Shown here: piece by piece, positions 13,612 to 23,647 of the stretch
Layout: every line of letters begins with the position of its first letter
How positions within the stretch are numbered: the stretch's first letter is position 1
NCBI GenBank assembly: GCA_963849885.1
Contig: CAWKIV010000015.1
Location: 1-64,000 of the forward strand
Direction of reading: 5' to 3'
Length of the DNA stretch: 64,000 nt
From: CADCTP01 sp963849885
GTDB taxonomy: Bacteria; Actinomycetota; Actinomycetes; Mycobacteriales; CADCTP01
Notes under the pieces: model-generated
Told to the model about the DNA's origin: nothing
What the model saw: the letters and a program-made list of their open reading frames with translations, nothing else
Databases searched by the model: none
Translations under genes and position numbers: made by a program

Positions 13612-14562
13612 TCATCCGACCGCAGGGCGCGTCCCGGTCACCAGCGCGTTGTAGAACAGCCCGGGCGGGACCACCCGGGACAGCCGGCGGTCCACCGCGG
13701 ACAGCCGCTGCCAGGTCCGGTATGCGAAGGTCGCCCAGTCCCAGCCCAGCTTGCCCGGCGGCACCGCGCACTCGAACGTCCGCACCGGCCAGCCGAACCA
13801 GGCCGCGGTCAGCTCCTCGGTGCGCACCTCGACGTCCACCGCGCCGGCCGCGATCGCCATCCGGCGCAGCTCGCCCGGCGGGAAGGTGTGCAGGTCGACG
13901 ACCGCCTCCAGCGCGGCCGCCCGGGACGACTCGTCCAGCTCCTGCTGGGGCCGGCGCCAGCCGGCCAGCGCCGGCAGCCGGGTCGCCCGGGTGGTCGCCC
14001 ACCAGGTCAGCTGGGACAGCCTGCGGGCGACCACGTCGCCGTACCGGGTCGGCTCGCCGGCGTAGACGAACCGGCCGCCCGGCTTGAGCACCCGCAGCGT
14101 CTCCCGCAGGGCCAGCTCGACGTCCGGGATGTGGTGCAGCACCGCGTGCCCGACGACCAGGTCGAAGGTGGCGTCCTCGTACGGGATCGTCTCCGCGTCG
14201 GCGACCCGCCCGTCCACGTCCAGGCCCAGCCCGGCCGCGTTGCGCAGCGCGACCTCGACCATGCCCGGGCTGATGTCGGTCACCGAGCCCCGCTCGGCCA
14301 CCCCGGCCTGCATGAGGTTGAGCAGGAAGAAGCCGGTCCCGGAGCCGATCTCCAGCGCCCGCCCGTACGGCCAGCCCTGGTCACCGGCGACCGTGGTGAA
14401 GCGGTCCCGGGCGTAGGTGATGCAGCGCTCGTCGTACGAGATCGACCACTTCTCGTCGTAGGTGCCGGCTTCCCAGTCGTGGTAGAGGATGTTGGCGCGC
14501 TTGGGGTCGTCGCGCGCGGCCTCGATCTCCTCCTGCGAGATGGTCTGTGCCCGCTCGCTCAT
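13612..14562 (-). CDS. Class I SAM-dependent methyltransferase
   Basis: 316 residues. An N-terminal helical part ending YDEKWSISYDERC, then motif I ALEIGSGTGFFLLNL, DISPGMV, the acidic loop VADAETIPYEDATFDLVVGHAVLHHI and post-motif LRVLKPGGRFVYAGEP. The C-terminal 120 residues are a separate accessory region. Small-molecule or lipid methylation in the cytoplasm is expected; it resembles Rv3037c-type proteins near mycobacterial polysaccharide genes. ATG 14562 overlaps the stop of the enoyl-CoA hydratase gene by four bases (ATGA), so the two are translationally coupled. Confidence 0.85.
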   Translation of the reverse strand: MSERAQTISQEEIEAARDDPKRANILYHDWEAGTYDEKWSISYDERCITYARDRFTTVAGDQGWPYGRALEIGSGTGFFLLNLMQAGVAERGSVTDISPGMVEVALRNAAGLGLDVDGRVADAETIPYEDATFDLVVGHAVLHHIPDVELALRETLRVLKPGGRFVYAGEPTRYGDVVARRLSQLTWWATTRATRLPALAGWRRPQQELDESSRAAALEAVVDLHTFPPGELRRMAIAAGAVDVEVRTEELTAAWFGWPVRTFECAVPPGKLGWDWATFAYRTWQRLSAVDRRLSRVVPPGLFYNALVTGTRPAVG

Positions 14563-15338
14563 CGGCCGGTGAACCTCGCCTTGCCCGGGCCGTTCTCCAC
14601 GAACGACTGCATCCCGACGGTCCGGTCCTCGGTGGCGAACAGGCCGGCGAACAGCTGCGACTCCAGCCGCAGCGCGCTGCCCAGGTCGAGGTCGAGGCCG
14701 CCGTCGATGGCCGCCTTGGCCGCGCGCAGCGCCAGCGCCGGGCCCTCGACGTAGCGCCCGGCCATCTCCCGGGCCGCCGTGTACACGTCGTCGGGGGCGA
14801 CCACCCGGTCGACCAGGCCGATCCGCAGCGCCTCCGCGGCGTCCACGAACCGGCCGGTGTAGACGAGGTCCTTGGCCCGGGCCGGGCCGATCAGCCGGGC
14901 CAGCCGCTGGGTGCCGCCGGCGCCCGGGATGACGCCGAGCAGGATCTCCGGCTGGCCGAGCTTCGAGTTGTCCCCGCAGACCCGGAAGTCGGCGGTCAGC
15001 GCCAGCTCGCAGCCGCCGCCGAGCGCGTAGCCGGTCACCGCGGCCACGACCGGCTTCGGGATCCGGGCCAGCGCGTCGAACGCGGCCTGCAGCGTGGTCG
15101 CCCGGGCCAGCATGGTCGGGTAGTCGGCGGTGACCATCTCCTTGATGTCCGCCCCGGCGGCGAACACCTTCTCCCCGCCGTAGAGCACCACCGCCCGGAC
15201 CTCCGCCCGGTCCGTCACCTCGGTCGCGGCGTCCCGCAGCTCGTCCTGGACCTGCGCGTTCAACGCGTTCATCGGCGGCCGGTCGAGCCGGATCGTGCCG
15301 ATCCCGCCTTCCACCTCGACCCGGACGAACTCGCCCAT
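14559..15338 (-). CDS. Enoyl-CoA hydratase/isomerase family protein
   Basis: 259-residue crotonase fold protein. The oxyanion-hole segments AAGADIKEM and ALGGGCELAL and both catalytic glutamates (in GGGCEL and GQPEILLG) are present, supporting true hydratase activity on 2-enoyl-CoA. Cytoplasmic. ATG 15338. First gene of a two-gene operon with the methyltransferase downstream (ATGA overlap). Confidence 0.9.
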   Translation of the reverse strand: MGEFVRVEVEGGIGTIRLDRPPMNALNAQVQDELRDAATEVTDRAEVRAVVLYGGEKVFAAGADIKEMVTADYPTMLARATTLQAAFDALARIPKPVVAAVTGYALGGGCELALTADFRVCGDNSKLGQPEILLGVIPGAGGTQRLARLIGPARAKDLVYTGRFVDAAEALRIGLVDRVVAPDDVYTAAREMAGRYVEGPALALRAAKAAIDGGLDLDLGSALRLESQLFAGLFATEDRTVGMQSFVENGPGKARFTGR

Positions 15339-15418
15339 GCACGCCTCCCTGCTCCGGTACGCCTGAGAGGACCCTAGTGTCCGGGCAACCGCGGGTGGCG
15401 CAGGGGAGTACAGAGGGC

Positions 15419-15920
15419 GTGAGCACCGACCAGGAGTTCGCCGACCTCGCGGCCGAGCGCATGCCGGCGCTGCTGCGGTACGCCCACCTGCTCACCGGCG
15501 ACCGGGCCCGGGCCGAGGATCTGGTGCAGTCCGCGTTCGCCGCCGCGTACCGGCACCGGCGGCGGATCGACCCGGCGAGCGCGGAGGCGTACGTGCGCAA
15601 GGCGGTGCTCAACGGCTACCTGTCCTGGTGGCGGCGCGGGCGCCCCCGGGAGCGGGTGACCGACCGGCCGCCGGACCGGCCGGTCGCGGACGGCGCGGTC
15701 CGCGGTCGACGAGCGGGACGCGATGTGGGCGGCGCTCGCGACACTGCCGCCGCGGCAGCGGGCGGTGCTGGTGCTGCGCTACTACGAGGACCTGTCGGAG
15801 GCGGAGATCGCGCTGGTGCTCGACGTCTCCGCCGGGACGGTGAAGAGCCAGGCCGCCAAGGCGCTGGCCACGCTGCGGAGGTCCGCGGCGCTGCTCGACC
15901 GGCAAGGGGTGACACGGTGA
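15419..15920 (+). CDS. ECF sigma factor (SigE-type), apparent frameshift
   Basis: About 167 residues. Region 2 is seen in EFADLAAERMPALLRYAHLL and RAEDLVQSAFAAAYRH; region 4 in LPPRQRAVLVLRYYEDLSEAEIA and the recognition helix VSAGTVKSQAAKAL. The two halves are in different frames, joined near 15700 in the linker between regions 2 and 4, where a single-base indel restores a continuous protein. GTG 15419 gives the family's usual N-terminus. The stop overlaps the start of the next gene, a membrane protein, as in sigma/anti-sigma pairs. Confidence 0.85.
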
Positions 15921-17242
15921 ACGACCTCGAGGACCTGCTGGTCCGCACGTTGCGCGACCCGGCCCGGGCGCTGCCCGCGCCGGCCGAGCCGATGGCGGGG
16001 ATCCGGGCCCGCGCCCGCGCCCAGCGGCGGCACGCCGTCCTGGGTTTCGCCGGGGTGGTCCTGGCCACCGTCGCCGCGCTGGTCGTCCCGATGTCGCTGC
16101 GGACGACCGGCCCGCTGCCGCCGGCCGCCCCGGCGCCGCCGGCCCCGAACCAGAGCCTGCTCGACTGGCCCGCCCGCGGCCCGCTCGCCCGGGACACCGC
16201 GCTGGTGGCCGCGGCCGAACGGGCCTGGCGGGACAGCGGCCCGCGGCGCCCCTCCGGTGCCGTCTCGCTGCTGTGGGCCGGCCGGATCGGCGGCGGGCCG
16301 ACCGTGCTGCTGCAGGGTCGGGACAGGGACGGGTCGGCGCTGGTCGCGCTGACGACCGGTGACCCGCAGCGCGTCGTGCGGGTCGACCCGCTGACCGACC
16401 CGACGACGGCGGGGGTCAGGCTGGCCGTGGGCTCCGCGAGCTTCCTGCTGATGCGGCCGGACACGGCGAGCGTCTGGATCCTCGAGGAATGGGGATCCAC
16501 CGGGTGGGCGGAGAAGATGCCGGCCGACGGCGTGGTGGAGGACGCCGTGGACTACCAGGTCAGGCAATACGTGGTGCGGGACGCCTTCGGTCAGATCCTC
16601 GGCGAGGGGACCGTCGCGCGGGACGGCTCCCTGCCGCTCGTCGTCGGGCCCGTCCGGCAGGCGGCACCCACCTGGCGGCACGCCCGCCTCCTCCCGGTGC
16701 CCATCGCCGGTGAGATCGGCCGGCAGGTCGTGCCCCGGCTCGACGAGGCCGGGGCAACCGGTCCGGTCGAGGTCGCCGCGCTGGAGGGTGGCTTCGGGGG
16801 GAAGCCGGCCGAGCTGCACGTCGACGGGCTCGGCGGCCTGTCCTGGCTGTACGAGGTGCGGCGGGACGGCCGGACGTGGCTCGCGTCCGGCGTCCGGTAC
16901 CTGGGCCCACCGCCCCGGGCCGATGACGGTGTCCAGTGCCTGCGGCTGACCGAGATCACCGGCCGGGTGGCGGCGACCTACGCGCTGGTCACGCGCTGCT
17001 GGCTGCCCGAGGAGAAGGTCGGCGTGGTGCTGGTCCACCTCGCCGACGGGGTCCGGCTGACCGGCGTGACGCTGGCCGCGGCCCGTCCCGGGGAGCGGGC
17101 CTGGCGCTACTCCGGAAAGCCGGTCGAGAGCGGCCTGGCGCAGGGTTTCAGGACCGACTTCCCGACCGGGGCGGGGCAGGTCACGCTGGTGGACGCGGCC
17201 GGGAAGCCGCTGCCGCCGGTGGAGGTGCCGCCGTACTCCTAG
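15917..17242 (+). CDS. Membrane protein paired with ECF sigma factor (putative anti-sigma/sensor)
   Basis: 441 residues: about 40 cytoplasmic residues with a short helix (DLEDLLVRTLRD), one transmembrane segment (about 43-66), then a Pro/Ala linker and a large extracytoplasmic domain of about 370 residues with no recognised motif. GTG 15917 overlaps the sigma-factor stop (GTGA). Gene order, overlap and single-pass topology suggest it holds or modulates the sigma factor; no zinc-binding anti-sigma HxxxCxxC motif is present. Function is inferred from context. Confidence 0.75.
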   Translation: MNDLEDLLVRTLRDPARALPAPAEPMAGIRARARAQRRHAVLGFAGVVLATVAALVVPMSLRTTGPLPPAAPAPPAPNQSLLDWPARGPLARDTALVAAAERAWRDSGPRRPSGAVSLLWAGRIGGGPTVLLQGRDRDGSALVALTTGDPQRVVRVDPLTDPTTAGVRLAVGSASFLLMRPDTASVWILEEWGSTGWAEKMPADGVVEDAVDYQVRQYVVRDAFGQILGEGTVARDGSLPLVVGPVRQAAPTWRHARLLPVPIAGEIGRQVVPRLDEAGATGPVEVAALEGGFGGKPAELHVDGLGGLSWLYEVRRDGRTWLASGVRYLGPPPRADDGVQCLRLTEITGRVAATYALVTRCWLPEEKVGVVLVHLADGVRLTGVTLAAARPGERAWRYSGKPVESGLAQGFRTDFPTGAGQVTLVDAAGKPLPPVEVPPYS

Positions 17243-17253
17243 GGTTGGCGCCC

Positions 17254-18646
17254 GTGGAGTCGGTCGACGTGGTGGTGCTCGGCGCCGGACCGGCCGGGCT
17301 GGCCGCGGCCTGGCGGGCGGCCGGGCAGGGCCGCTCGGTGCTGGTGCTGGAGCGGGCGCCCGCGGTCGGCGGGATGGCCGGCTCCTTCGAGGTGGCCGGG
17401 GTCCGGGTCGACCACGGCAGCCACCGGCTGCACCCGGCGACCCCGCCGGCGGTGCTCGGCCCGCTGCGCGAGCTGCTCGGCGTCCGACCTGCAGACCCGG
17501 CCGCGGCACGGCCGGCTCCGGCTGTACGGCCGGTGGGTCGGCTTCCCGCTCCGGCCGGCCGAGCTGCTGCGCGAGCTGCCGCCGGTCGCCCGGCGCCGGC
17601 TCGTCCGGGACGCGCTGCTGCGGCCGGTCAGCGGCGGCCGCACCGACTCGTACGCCGGCGTGCTGCTCCGCAAGCTCGGGCCCGAGCTCTACGGCGCGCT
17701 GTACGGCCCGTACGCGGAGAAGCTGTGGGGGGTCGGGGGCGACCGGATCGACCCGGAGCAGGCCCGCCGGCGGGTCAGCGCCGGCGGGGTCTGGGGCATC
17801 GCCCGAAAGATCCTGCGGCCGGACCCGAGCGGGCAGGGCCGGGTCTTCCACTACCCGCGGCGCGGCTTCGGCCAGATCGCCGACGAGCTGGCCGGGGCGG
17901 CCGCCGCGGCCGGGGCGCGGATCGAGACCGGCGCCGCGGTGGAGACCGTGCGGCCGCTGGCGGACCGGGTCGCGGTGGCGACCGCGGACGGGCGGACGGT
18001 GGCGGCCGGGCACGTGCTGTCCACCGTGCCGCTGCCGGTGCTGGCCCGGCTGGTCCGGCCGCAGCCCGCGGCCGGGCTGCTGGCCGACGCCGGCCGGCTG
18101 CGGTTCCGGGCCATGGTGCTGGTCTACCTGGTGCACGCCGGCGGCCGGTGGTCGCCGTACGACGCGCACTACCTGCCCGGCCCGGAGACGCCGGTGACCC
18201 GGCTGAGCGAGCCGGCCAACTACCGGTCGTCCGCGGAGGACCCGGCCGACCGGACCGTGCTGTGCGCGGAGATCCCCTGCGCGGTGGGCGATCGCGTGTG
18301 GACGTCCACTCCGGACGAGCTCGCCGCGCTGGTGACCGCCGGGCTGGCCGCCACCGGGCTGCCGGCGGTGGCGCTGGCCGGCGTCGAGGTGCGCCGGCTG
18401 CCGCACGTCTACCCCGTCTACGAGCGCGGGTACGCCGACCGGCTGGCCCCGCTGGACGCCTGGGCCGACTCGCTGGACCGGGTCACCACGTTCGGCCGGC
18501 TCGGGCTCTTCGCCCACGACAACACCCACCACGCGCTCGCCGAGGCCTTCGACGCGGTGGCCGCGCTGCGCCCGGACGGCACCCGCGACCCGGCCGCCTG
18601 GGCCGCCGCCCGCACCCGCTTCGCCGCCCACGTCGTCGAGGACTGA
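17254..18646 (+). CDS. FAD-dependent oxidoreductase/amine-oxidase-like (apparent frameshift)
   Basis: About 460 residues of an NAD(P)-binding Rossmann FAD protein related to protoporphyrinogen oxidase/UDP-galactopyranose mutase-like proteins. The dinucleotide motif VVVLGAGPAGLAAAWRAA and ERAPAVGGMAGSF are at the N-terminus; FAD-binding PRRGFGQIADEL and a C-terminal THHALAEA region follow. The frame changes near 17490: residues after GVRP continue as DLQTRPRHGRLRLYGRWVGF in the next frame. A single-base indel explains this. GTG 17254. Placed behind the sigma-factor pair. Substrate unknown; envelope sugar or carotenoid-type chemistry is possible. Confidence 0.75.
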
Positions 18647-18658
18647 GTGTCGCGACAC
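18647..18658. promoter_or_regulatory. 12-bp perfect palindrome after FAD gene
   Basis: GTGTCGCGACAC starts at the base after the stop codon of the FAD gene, in the gap between two convergent genes. It is too short for a stable terminator; its role is unknown. Confidence 0.35.
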
Positions 18659-18731
18659 CCTAGTAGTTCTGGGCCAGAGGCGGGCCGGCTGCAGGCGGTT
18701 CCGAGCCGGTCGAGCAGTTACTGGTGGCCTC

Positions 18732-21700
18732 CTACTGCGCGACGACGCTGTTGGACCGGGTGGAGACCGGGCTGAACCCCGTCGCGTTGATGGCGGTCAC
18801 GACGAACCGGTACGTGCCGGCGGTGAGCGTCAGCGTCTTGGATCTGGTAGCCGCGCCCGTGACCGGCCCCACGACGACGCCGAGCACCGTCGCGTTGGCG
18901 GCCGACGAGCTCATCAGCAGCGCGGTGACCTGGTAGCCCAGGATCGGCGAGCTGCCGGCCGAGGTGGGCGGCGTCCAGCGGGCCGTCGCGGTGATCTCGC
19001 CGCCGGCGGCGCCGGAGGCCGCCGTTCCGATCACCGGACGGCTCGGCACCGCTGCCGCGACCGGCGTCACCGGGTTCGACACCGCCGAGGCGGCACCGAC
19101 CCCCACCGCGTTGACCGCGGCGACCTGGAAGCGGTACGCGGTGCCCACGGTCAGCCCGGTGACGACGACGCTGGTCTCCGTCGGCGCGACCGGCTGCGCG
19201 GCGGCGACCGGCTGGCCGGCGCCGTCGAGCACCCGGACCTGGTAGCCGGTCAGCGGCGAGCCGCCGGTGACCGTCGGCGCCGTCCACCGGACGGTCGCCG
19301 AGGCCGCGCCGGCGGCGCTGGTGCCGATGGTCGGAGCCCCCGGCGCGCTGCCCGCGACGGCGGTCTGGTTGGGCGCACCGGGCGAGCCCGCGGTCCGGGT
19401 GGACAGCGCCCAGCTCGACCCCAGGCTGTTGTCCGAGGCGGGGTTCACGAGCTCGAGCGAGCGCCCGCCGCTCGGGTCCGGCCAGCCGGCGCCACCGAAG
19501 GTGACGGTGTCGGCGCTGGAGCCGTCCGCCCGGTTGAGCTGCAGGGTGTCGCCGGTGGCGAGGGTCCCGGTGAACCGCCCGCCGACGAAGACCAGGCCGC
19601 CGTACGCCGCCCGGAACGCCAGGTCGTTGCCGACGAAGGTCATCGTGCCGCGCGGGAGGATGACCGTGCCGGGCTGGATCCGCAGGTCGATCCCGCCGGA
19701 GATCGACCACCCGGACAGGTCGACGGCCTCCGTGGTCGAGGGGTTGAACAGCTCGACGTACGCGGCGCCGGCCGCGGGCTGGATCTCGTTGACGACGATG
19801 GCCGGGGCCGCGCTCTGGTTGCCCGGGACCCGGGCGTCGTTGGCGAACGCGGTCCGGCGGGCCTGGATCGCGGCGAAGAGCTGGGTCCGCTGGCCGGTGA
19901 AGGTGAGCCCCTCCCCCGGACGCCACTTGGCGAAGTCGAGCGTCGACTCCGGCGCCGCCGGCGTGACCTCGGCGTTGTAGACGGCCTCCAGGCGCCCCGG
20001 TGCGAGCACGGAGTTGACCACGGTGCGCAGCCGCCGGAAGTACATCTGCCGCCACTCCGGGACGGCGAGTATCGCAGTCATCAGCTCGCTCGCCTTGTCC
20101 CCCGGCTCGGCCGGGGTGACGAACGGGCTGGTCACTCCGCAGCACGTGTTCCCGAAGGTGTGGTCGAGGTCCCAGGGGATGACCGACCAGCGCCCGGTCG
20201 CCGGGTCCTGGCTGAGGTAGAAGTTCTTGCTGCTCGAGTCGGTGTGCTGCACCACCGCGGTGGCGACCGCGTAGTTGATCACCTCGGGGATGTCGGCCAT
20301 GGCCAGCAGGGCGTTCTGCTGGGCGGTGCCGGTCAGGTCGACGCCGTTCAGGAAGGGGATCAGCGTCGTGAAGTCCTCGTCCTCGGGGTTCTTCTTCTCC
20401 CACCGCAGCTCGACCAGCTGCCGGGACGCGTCGAACGCGCCGTGCCCGGCCTTGAAGAACTGCTTGTCGGAGTAGCCCTCGCGGTCACGCCAGGTCCCGT
20501 CGAAGAGGTCGAGGTACGTGTAAAGCCCGTAGAACGCCGCGTTCTTCTGCACCCGCAGCTGCATGACCTGCGTATTGACGACGCCCGCGGTGGCGTACGA
20601 GTCCCAGGCGAGCGTCGGCCGCCCGTGCGACTTGTCGCTCCAGTCCGCGTTCATGGCGAACTCGTCGACCGGATCGACCAGGCCGGCCAGGGTGAGCTCG
20701 TGATTTCTCGGCATCTCGACCTTCCAGCTGACCTTGGGGTTCGACTGGGTCGACTCCCCGCGGATGCTGAACTGGGTGTTGTCGAAGACGGCGCCGTTGT
20801 ACGCGAGGACGCCCGGCCGGGTGATGTCGACCGTGGGGCTGCCGGTCATCAGGTTGTAGTCCGCGTCGGCGATGAACCACTCGATGACCGGGATGGCCGT
20901 CGCGATCCCGTTGCCGACCACGACACCCTTGTACGGCGAGCTGTCGTCCAGCCGGGGCGAGTAGTTGGTACCCGCGGCGTTGGTCGCCTCGACGCGGTAG
21001 CGGATCAGGTGGCCCGCCGCCGCGCCCGGGATGGTGGCCGTGTACGAGTTGCCGCCGGTGGGCGTCATCGGCGTGGTCAGCTGGGCGCCGAAGTCGGTCC
21101 GGTATCGGACGACCGCTCCGGTCTGTCCGGTGACGGTCGCGGTGACCGTGACGGCCTGGTTGGCGGTCGGCACGGCCGGCGTGGCGGCGACGGCGGAGAT
21201 GTGCGGCTTCACGCCGCTCGCCGCGACGGAGTTGGCCGCACCAGGTGTGCTCCCCGACGGCGCGGTCGACGCCGCCCAGTTCACGGGGTCGGTGTTGTCG
21301 GCGAGCGGGTCCACGAGCTCCAGGGACGGTCCGGTGCCGTCCGTCGTTGTGGGCCACGGGTCCCGGTCGGAGTAGGTGACGGTGTCGATCACGGCGGACG
21401 TCGCGTCCTTCACCGCGATCGTCTCGCCGCCGTTCGACAGCCCGCCGGTGTAGACGGCCGCGGGCGCGAAGCCGTACTGGAGCTGGAAGCGCGCGGCGTC
21501 CTTGCCCACCACCAGGCGGCCGGCGGCGGACACGGTGGTCCCGGCGCCGAAGCACAGGGTGATCCCGCTGAAGCACCACCCGGACAGGTCGACCGCCGAG
21601 GCGCCGACGTTGGTCAGCTCGAGGAACTCATCACCGTCCACACCGGACGGTGGATCGAACATGAGCTCGCTGATCACCACGTCGCCCGGCGCGGCGTGCG

Positions 21701-21839
21701 CCGCGGCCGCCGGCACGAGCATGCTCCCCACCACGGCGAGGGCCAGCACGGCGCCGACGCCCAGCCCCCTGACCCCTCGAGTCTTCCCGGTCCTCGCGAC
21801 GCCGCCGGAACCCGCGGACAGCCCTGCCCGAAGTGTCAT
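18732..21839 (-). CDS. Secreted CotH-kinase protein with lamin-tail and FN3 domains
   Basis: 1035 residues. A signal peptide (to about residue 50) is followed by a lamin-tail domain (about 52-170), an Ig/FN3-like segment, a CotH kinase domain (about 290-640, with QFSIRGESTQSNPK, FYGLYTYLD and the catalytic PWDLDHTFGN region with HTDSSSKNFYL), a second lamin-tail domain and two C-terminal FN3 repeats. CotH proteins are secreted atypical kinases that phosphorylate surface proteins in spore coats and other exoproteins. ATG 21839 has GGGGAG upstream and precedes the signal peptide. It stands alone. The target is unknown. Confidence 0.88.
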   Translation of the reverse strand: MTLRAGLSAGSGGVARTGKTRGVRGLGVGAVLALAVVGSMLVPAAAAHAAPGDVVISELMFDPPSGVDGDEFLELTNVGASAVDLSGWCFSGITLCFGAGTTVSAAGRLVVGKDAARFQLQYGFAPAAVYTGGLSNGGETIAVKDATSAVIDTVTYSDRDPWPTTTDGTGPSLELVDPLADNTDPVNWAASTAPSGSTPGAANSVAASGVKPHISAVAATPAVPTANQAVTVTATVTGQTGAVVRYRTDFGAQLTTPMTPTGGNSYTATIPGAAAGHLIRYRVEATNAAGTNYSPRLDDSSPYKGVVVGNGIATAIPVIEWFIADADYNLMTGSPTVDITRPGVLAYNGAVFDNTQFSIRGESTQSNPKVSWKVEMPRNHELTLAGLVDPVDEFAMNADWSDKSHGRPTLAWDSYATAGVVNTQVMQLRVQKNAAFYGLYTYLDLFDGTWRDREGYSDKQFFKAGHGAFDASRQLVELRWEKKNPEDEDFTTLIPFLNGVDLTGTAQQNALLAMADIPEVINYAVATAVVQHTDSSSKNFYLSQDPATGRWSVIPWDLDHTFGNTCCGVTSPFVTPAEPGDKASELMTAILAVPEWRQMYFRRLRTVVNSVLAPGRLEAVYNAEVTPAAPESTLDFAKWRPGEGLTFTGQRTQLFAAIQARRTAFANDARVPGNQSAAPAIVVNEIQPAAGAAYVELFNPSTTEAVDLSGWSISGGIDLRIQPGTVILPRGTMTFVGNDLAFRAAYGGLVFVGGRFTGTLATGDTLQLNRADGSSADTVTFGGAGWPDPSGGRSLELVNPASDNSLGSSWALSTRTAGSPGAPNQTAVAGSAPGAPTIGTSAAGAASATVRWTAPTVTGGSPLTGYQVRVLDGAGQPVAAAQPVAPTETSVVVTGLTVGTAYRFQVAAVNAVGVGAASAVSNPVTPVAAAVPSRPVIGTAASGAAGGEITATARWTPPTSAGSSPILGYQVTALLMSSSAANATVLGVVVGPVTGAATRSKTLTLTAGTYRFVVTAINATGFSPVSTRSNSVVAQ

Positions 21840-21883
21840 CGACTTCTCCCCCACAACCTTGTGGCAAGCCGCTGACCAGGAAT

Positions 21884-23638
21884 CTAGACCTCGCAGTAAG
21901 TCTCCGGAGCGATATCCGTGAACGAGCCCGGACGATCCGGTGATGTGGCGCTCGGCCAGGACGCCGAGGGTGCCGGCGGCGGGCAGAACCCGGCGATTCG
22001 TCCGCCCTGAGGCGTGTTGAGCTCGCGGTGGACGGCGGGGAGGACGCGGCGCAGGTAGGTGCCGAGCTTGACGAAGGAGGTGCCGGTGGTGCGGAAGGCG
22101 TACGTGATCGGCACCTCGGCGTACGCGTAGCCCTTGCCGAGCAGGTCCAGCGTGAGCACCTGCGCGTAGTTGTAGTCGTGCACCACCTCGGCGGCGGCCG
22201 CGGCCCCGGGTGAGAAGGCGCGGTAGCCGCTCTGCCCGTCGGTGAGGTCGGGCCGGCGGGAGGTCCACCGGACCCAGCCGGTGAGCACCCGGTTGCCGAG
22301 CGTCCGGTGCGCCCGCATCCGCCGCGGCCCGCCGGCGAACCGGGACCCGACCACGTAGTCGGCCGCCCCGGACAGCACCGGCGCGGCCAGCCGGCCCAGC
22401 TCCTCCGGCGCGTACTCGCCGTCCGCGTCCAGGTAGACCACGCAGGCCGGGCGCAGCGCGGTCGCCTCGGCCAGCCCGCGGCGGACCGCGGCGCCGAGCC
22501 CGAGGTTGCCCGGCTGCCGGACCACCACCGCGCCGGCCGCCGCGGCGCGGGCGGCCGAGGCGTCGGTGGACCCGTCGTCCACCACCAGGGCGACCACCGG
22601 CCGGCCGGCCACCGACGCCGGCAGCCGGCCGACGACCGCGCCGACGGTGGCCTCCTCGTCGTGCGCCGGCAGCATGGCCACCACCGGCGCGGTCGGCTCC
22701 ACCGGCACCGGGTCCGGCCGCGGCGGCAGCCGGCGCGGCAGCCGCAGCCGGCCGAGGTAGCCGGGCGCCGGCACGACCAGCGCCACCCCGCCGACCACCA
22801 GCGCGTACGCGGTCTTGGCCGCGTGCGCGACCAGCGCGGCGGCCAGCGCCGGGCCGGGACCGGCCCCGAAGCCGACCAGCGCCACGGTGGCCGCGGCCTC
22901 GTAGCCGCCGATGCCGCCCGGCGCGACCGCCACCGTCTGGGCGGCGATGGTCACCGCGGTCACGGCGACCGCCTGCGGGTAGCTCAGCGCGATCCCGGCG
23001 GCGTCCGCGGCCGCCCACATCACCGCGGCCTCCAGCAGCCAGGCGACGGCGGCGGCGAGCGCGACGCCGGGGCCGGGCAGCCGGACGGCGGCGCCGCGCC
23101 GGCGCAGGCGCGCCAGCCACCAGACGGCTCCCCCGGCGAGCGCGAGCAGCGCGGCGCCGGCGGCCCAGCCCCAGCCGGGCAGCGCGCCGACCGCGACCGC
23201 GGCGAGGGCCAGCACGGCGAGCAGGTCGGCCGCGCGCAGCGCCACCGCCGAGGCGGTCACCGGCCCGGCCGGCAGGTCGGTCCGGCGCAGCACGCTGGTC
23301 ACCCGCAGCACCTCGCCGAGCCGGAAGGGCAGCACGTGGTTGCCGAGCAGCGAGACGTGCAGGGCCGCCCAGGACTGCCCGTACGGCAGCTCCGGCAGCA
23401 CCCGCCGCCAGGCCCAGGCCCGGACCGCGAACGCCGCCGCGTAGAGCACCAGCGCGCCGAGCAGCGCGCCCGGCCGGCGGCCGACCGCGGCCAGCGCGGC
23501 GCCCAGCTCGGCCGGGTCGACGACCGTGACCAGGTACGCCAGCGCCACCGCCAGGGCCAGCACGCCGAGCCACCGCCGGACCGTCCCGAGCGGCACCGTG
23601 CGCAGCCCGGAGCGGGCCGGAGCGGGCGTCGGGAGCAT
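21884..23638 (-). CDS. Flippase-like membrane domain fused to GT2 glycosyltransferase
   Basis: 584 residues. Residues 20-310 form about eight transmembrane segments of the lysylphosphatidylglycerol synthase/AglD-like superfamily (with the GGIGGYEAA motif). Residues 320-540 are a GT2 domain of the dolichol-phosphate-mannose synthase type (AMLPAHDEEATVGAVV, VDDGSTD, LDADGEY, and GQSGYRAF). It probably transfers a sugar to a polyprenyl phosphate at the membrane, possibly with flipping. The last 45 residues look unstructured. ATG 23638. Divergent, 51 bases away, from the epimerase-membrane fusion gene, which suggests a shared promoter region. Confidence 0.85.
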   Translation of the reverse strand: MLPTPAPARSGLRTVPLGTVRRWLGVLALAVALAYLVTVVDPAELGAALAAVGRRPGALLGALVLYAAAFAVRAWAWRRVLPELPYGQSWAALHVSLLGNHVLPFRLGEVLRVTSVLRRTDLPAGPVTASAVALRAADLLAVLALAAVAVGALPGWGWAAGAALLALAGGAVWWLARLRRRGAAVRLPGPGVALAAAVAWLLEAAVMWAAADAAGIALSYPQAVAVTAVTIAAQTVAVAPGGIGGYEAAATVALVGFGAGPGPALAAALVAHAAKTAYALVVGGVALVVPAPGYLGRLRLPRRLPPRPDPVPVEPTAPVVAMLPAHDEEATVGAVVGRLPASVAGRPVVALVVDDGSTDASAARAAAAGAVVVRQPGNLGLGAAVRRGLAEATALRPACVVYLDADGEYAPEELGRLAAPVLSGAADYVVGSRFAGGPRRMRAHRTLGNRVLTGWVRWTSRRPDLTDGQSGYRAFSPGAAAAAEVVHDYNYAQVLTLDLLGKGYAYAEVPITYAFRTTGTSFVKLGTYLRRVLPAVHRELNTPQGGRIAGFCPPPAPSASWPSATSPDRPGSFTDIAPETYCEV

Positions 23639-23647
23639 GGTGAGGTG

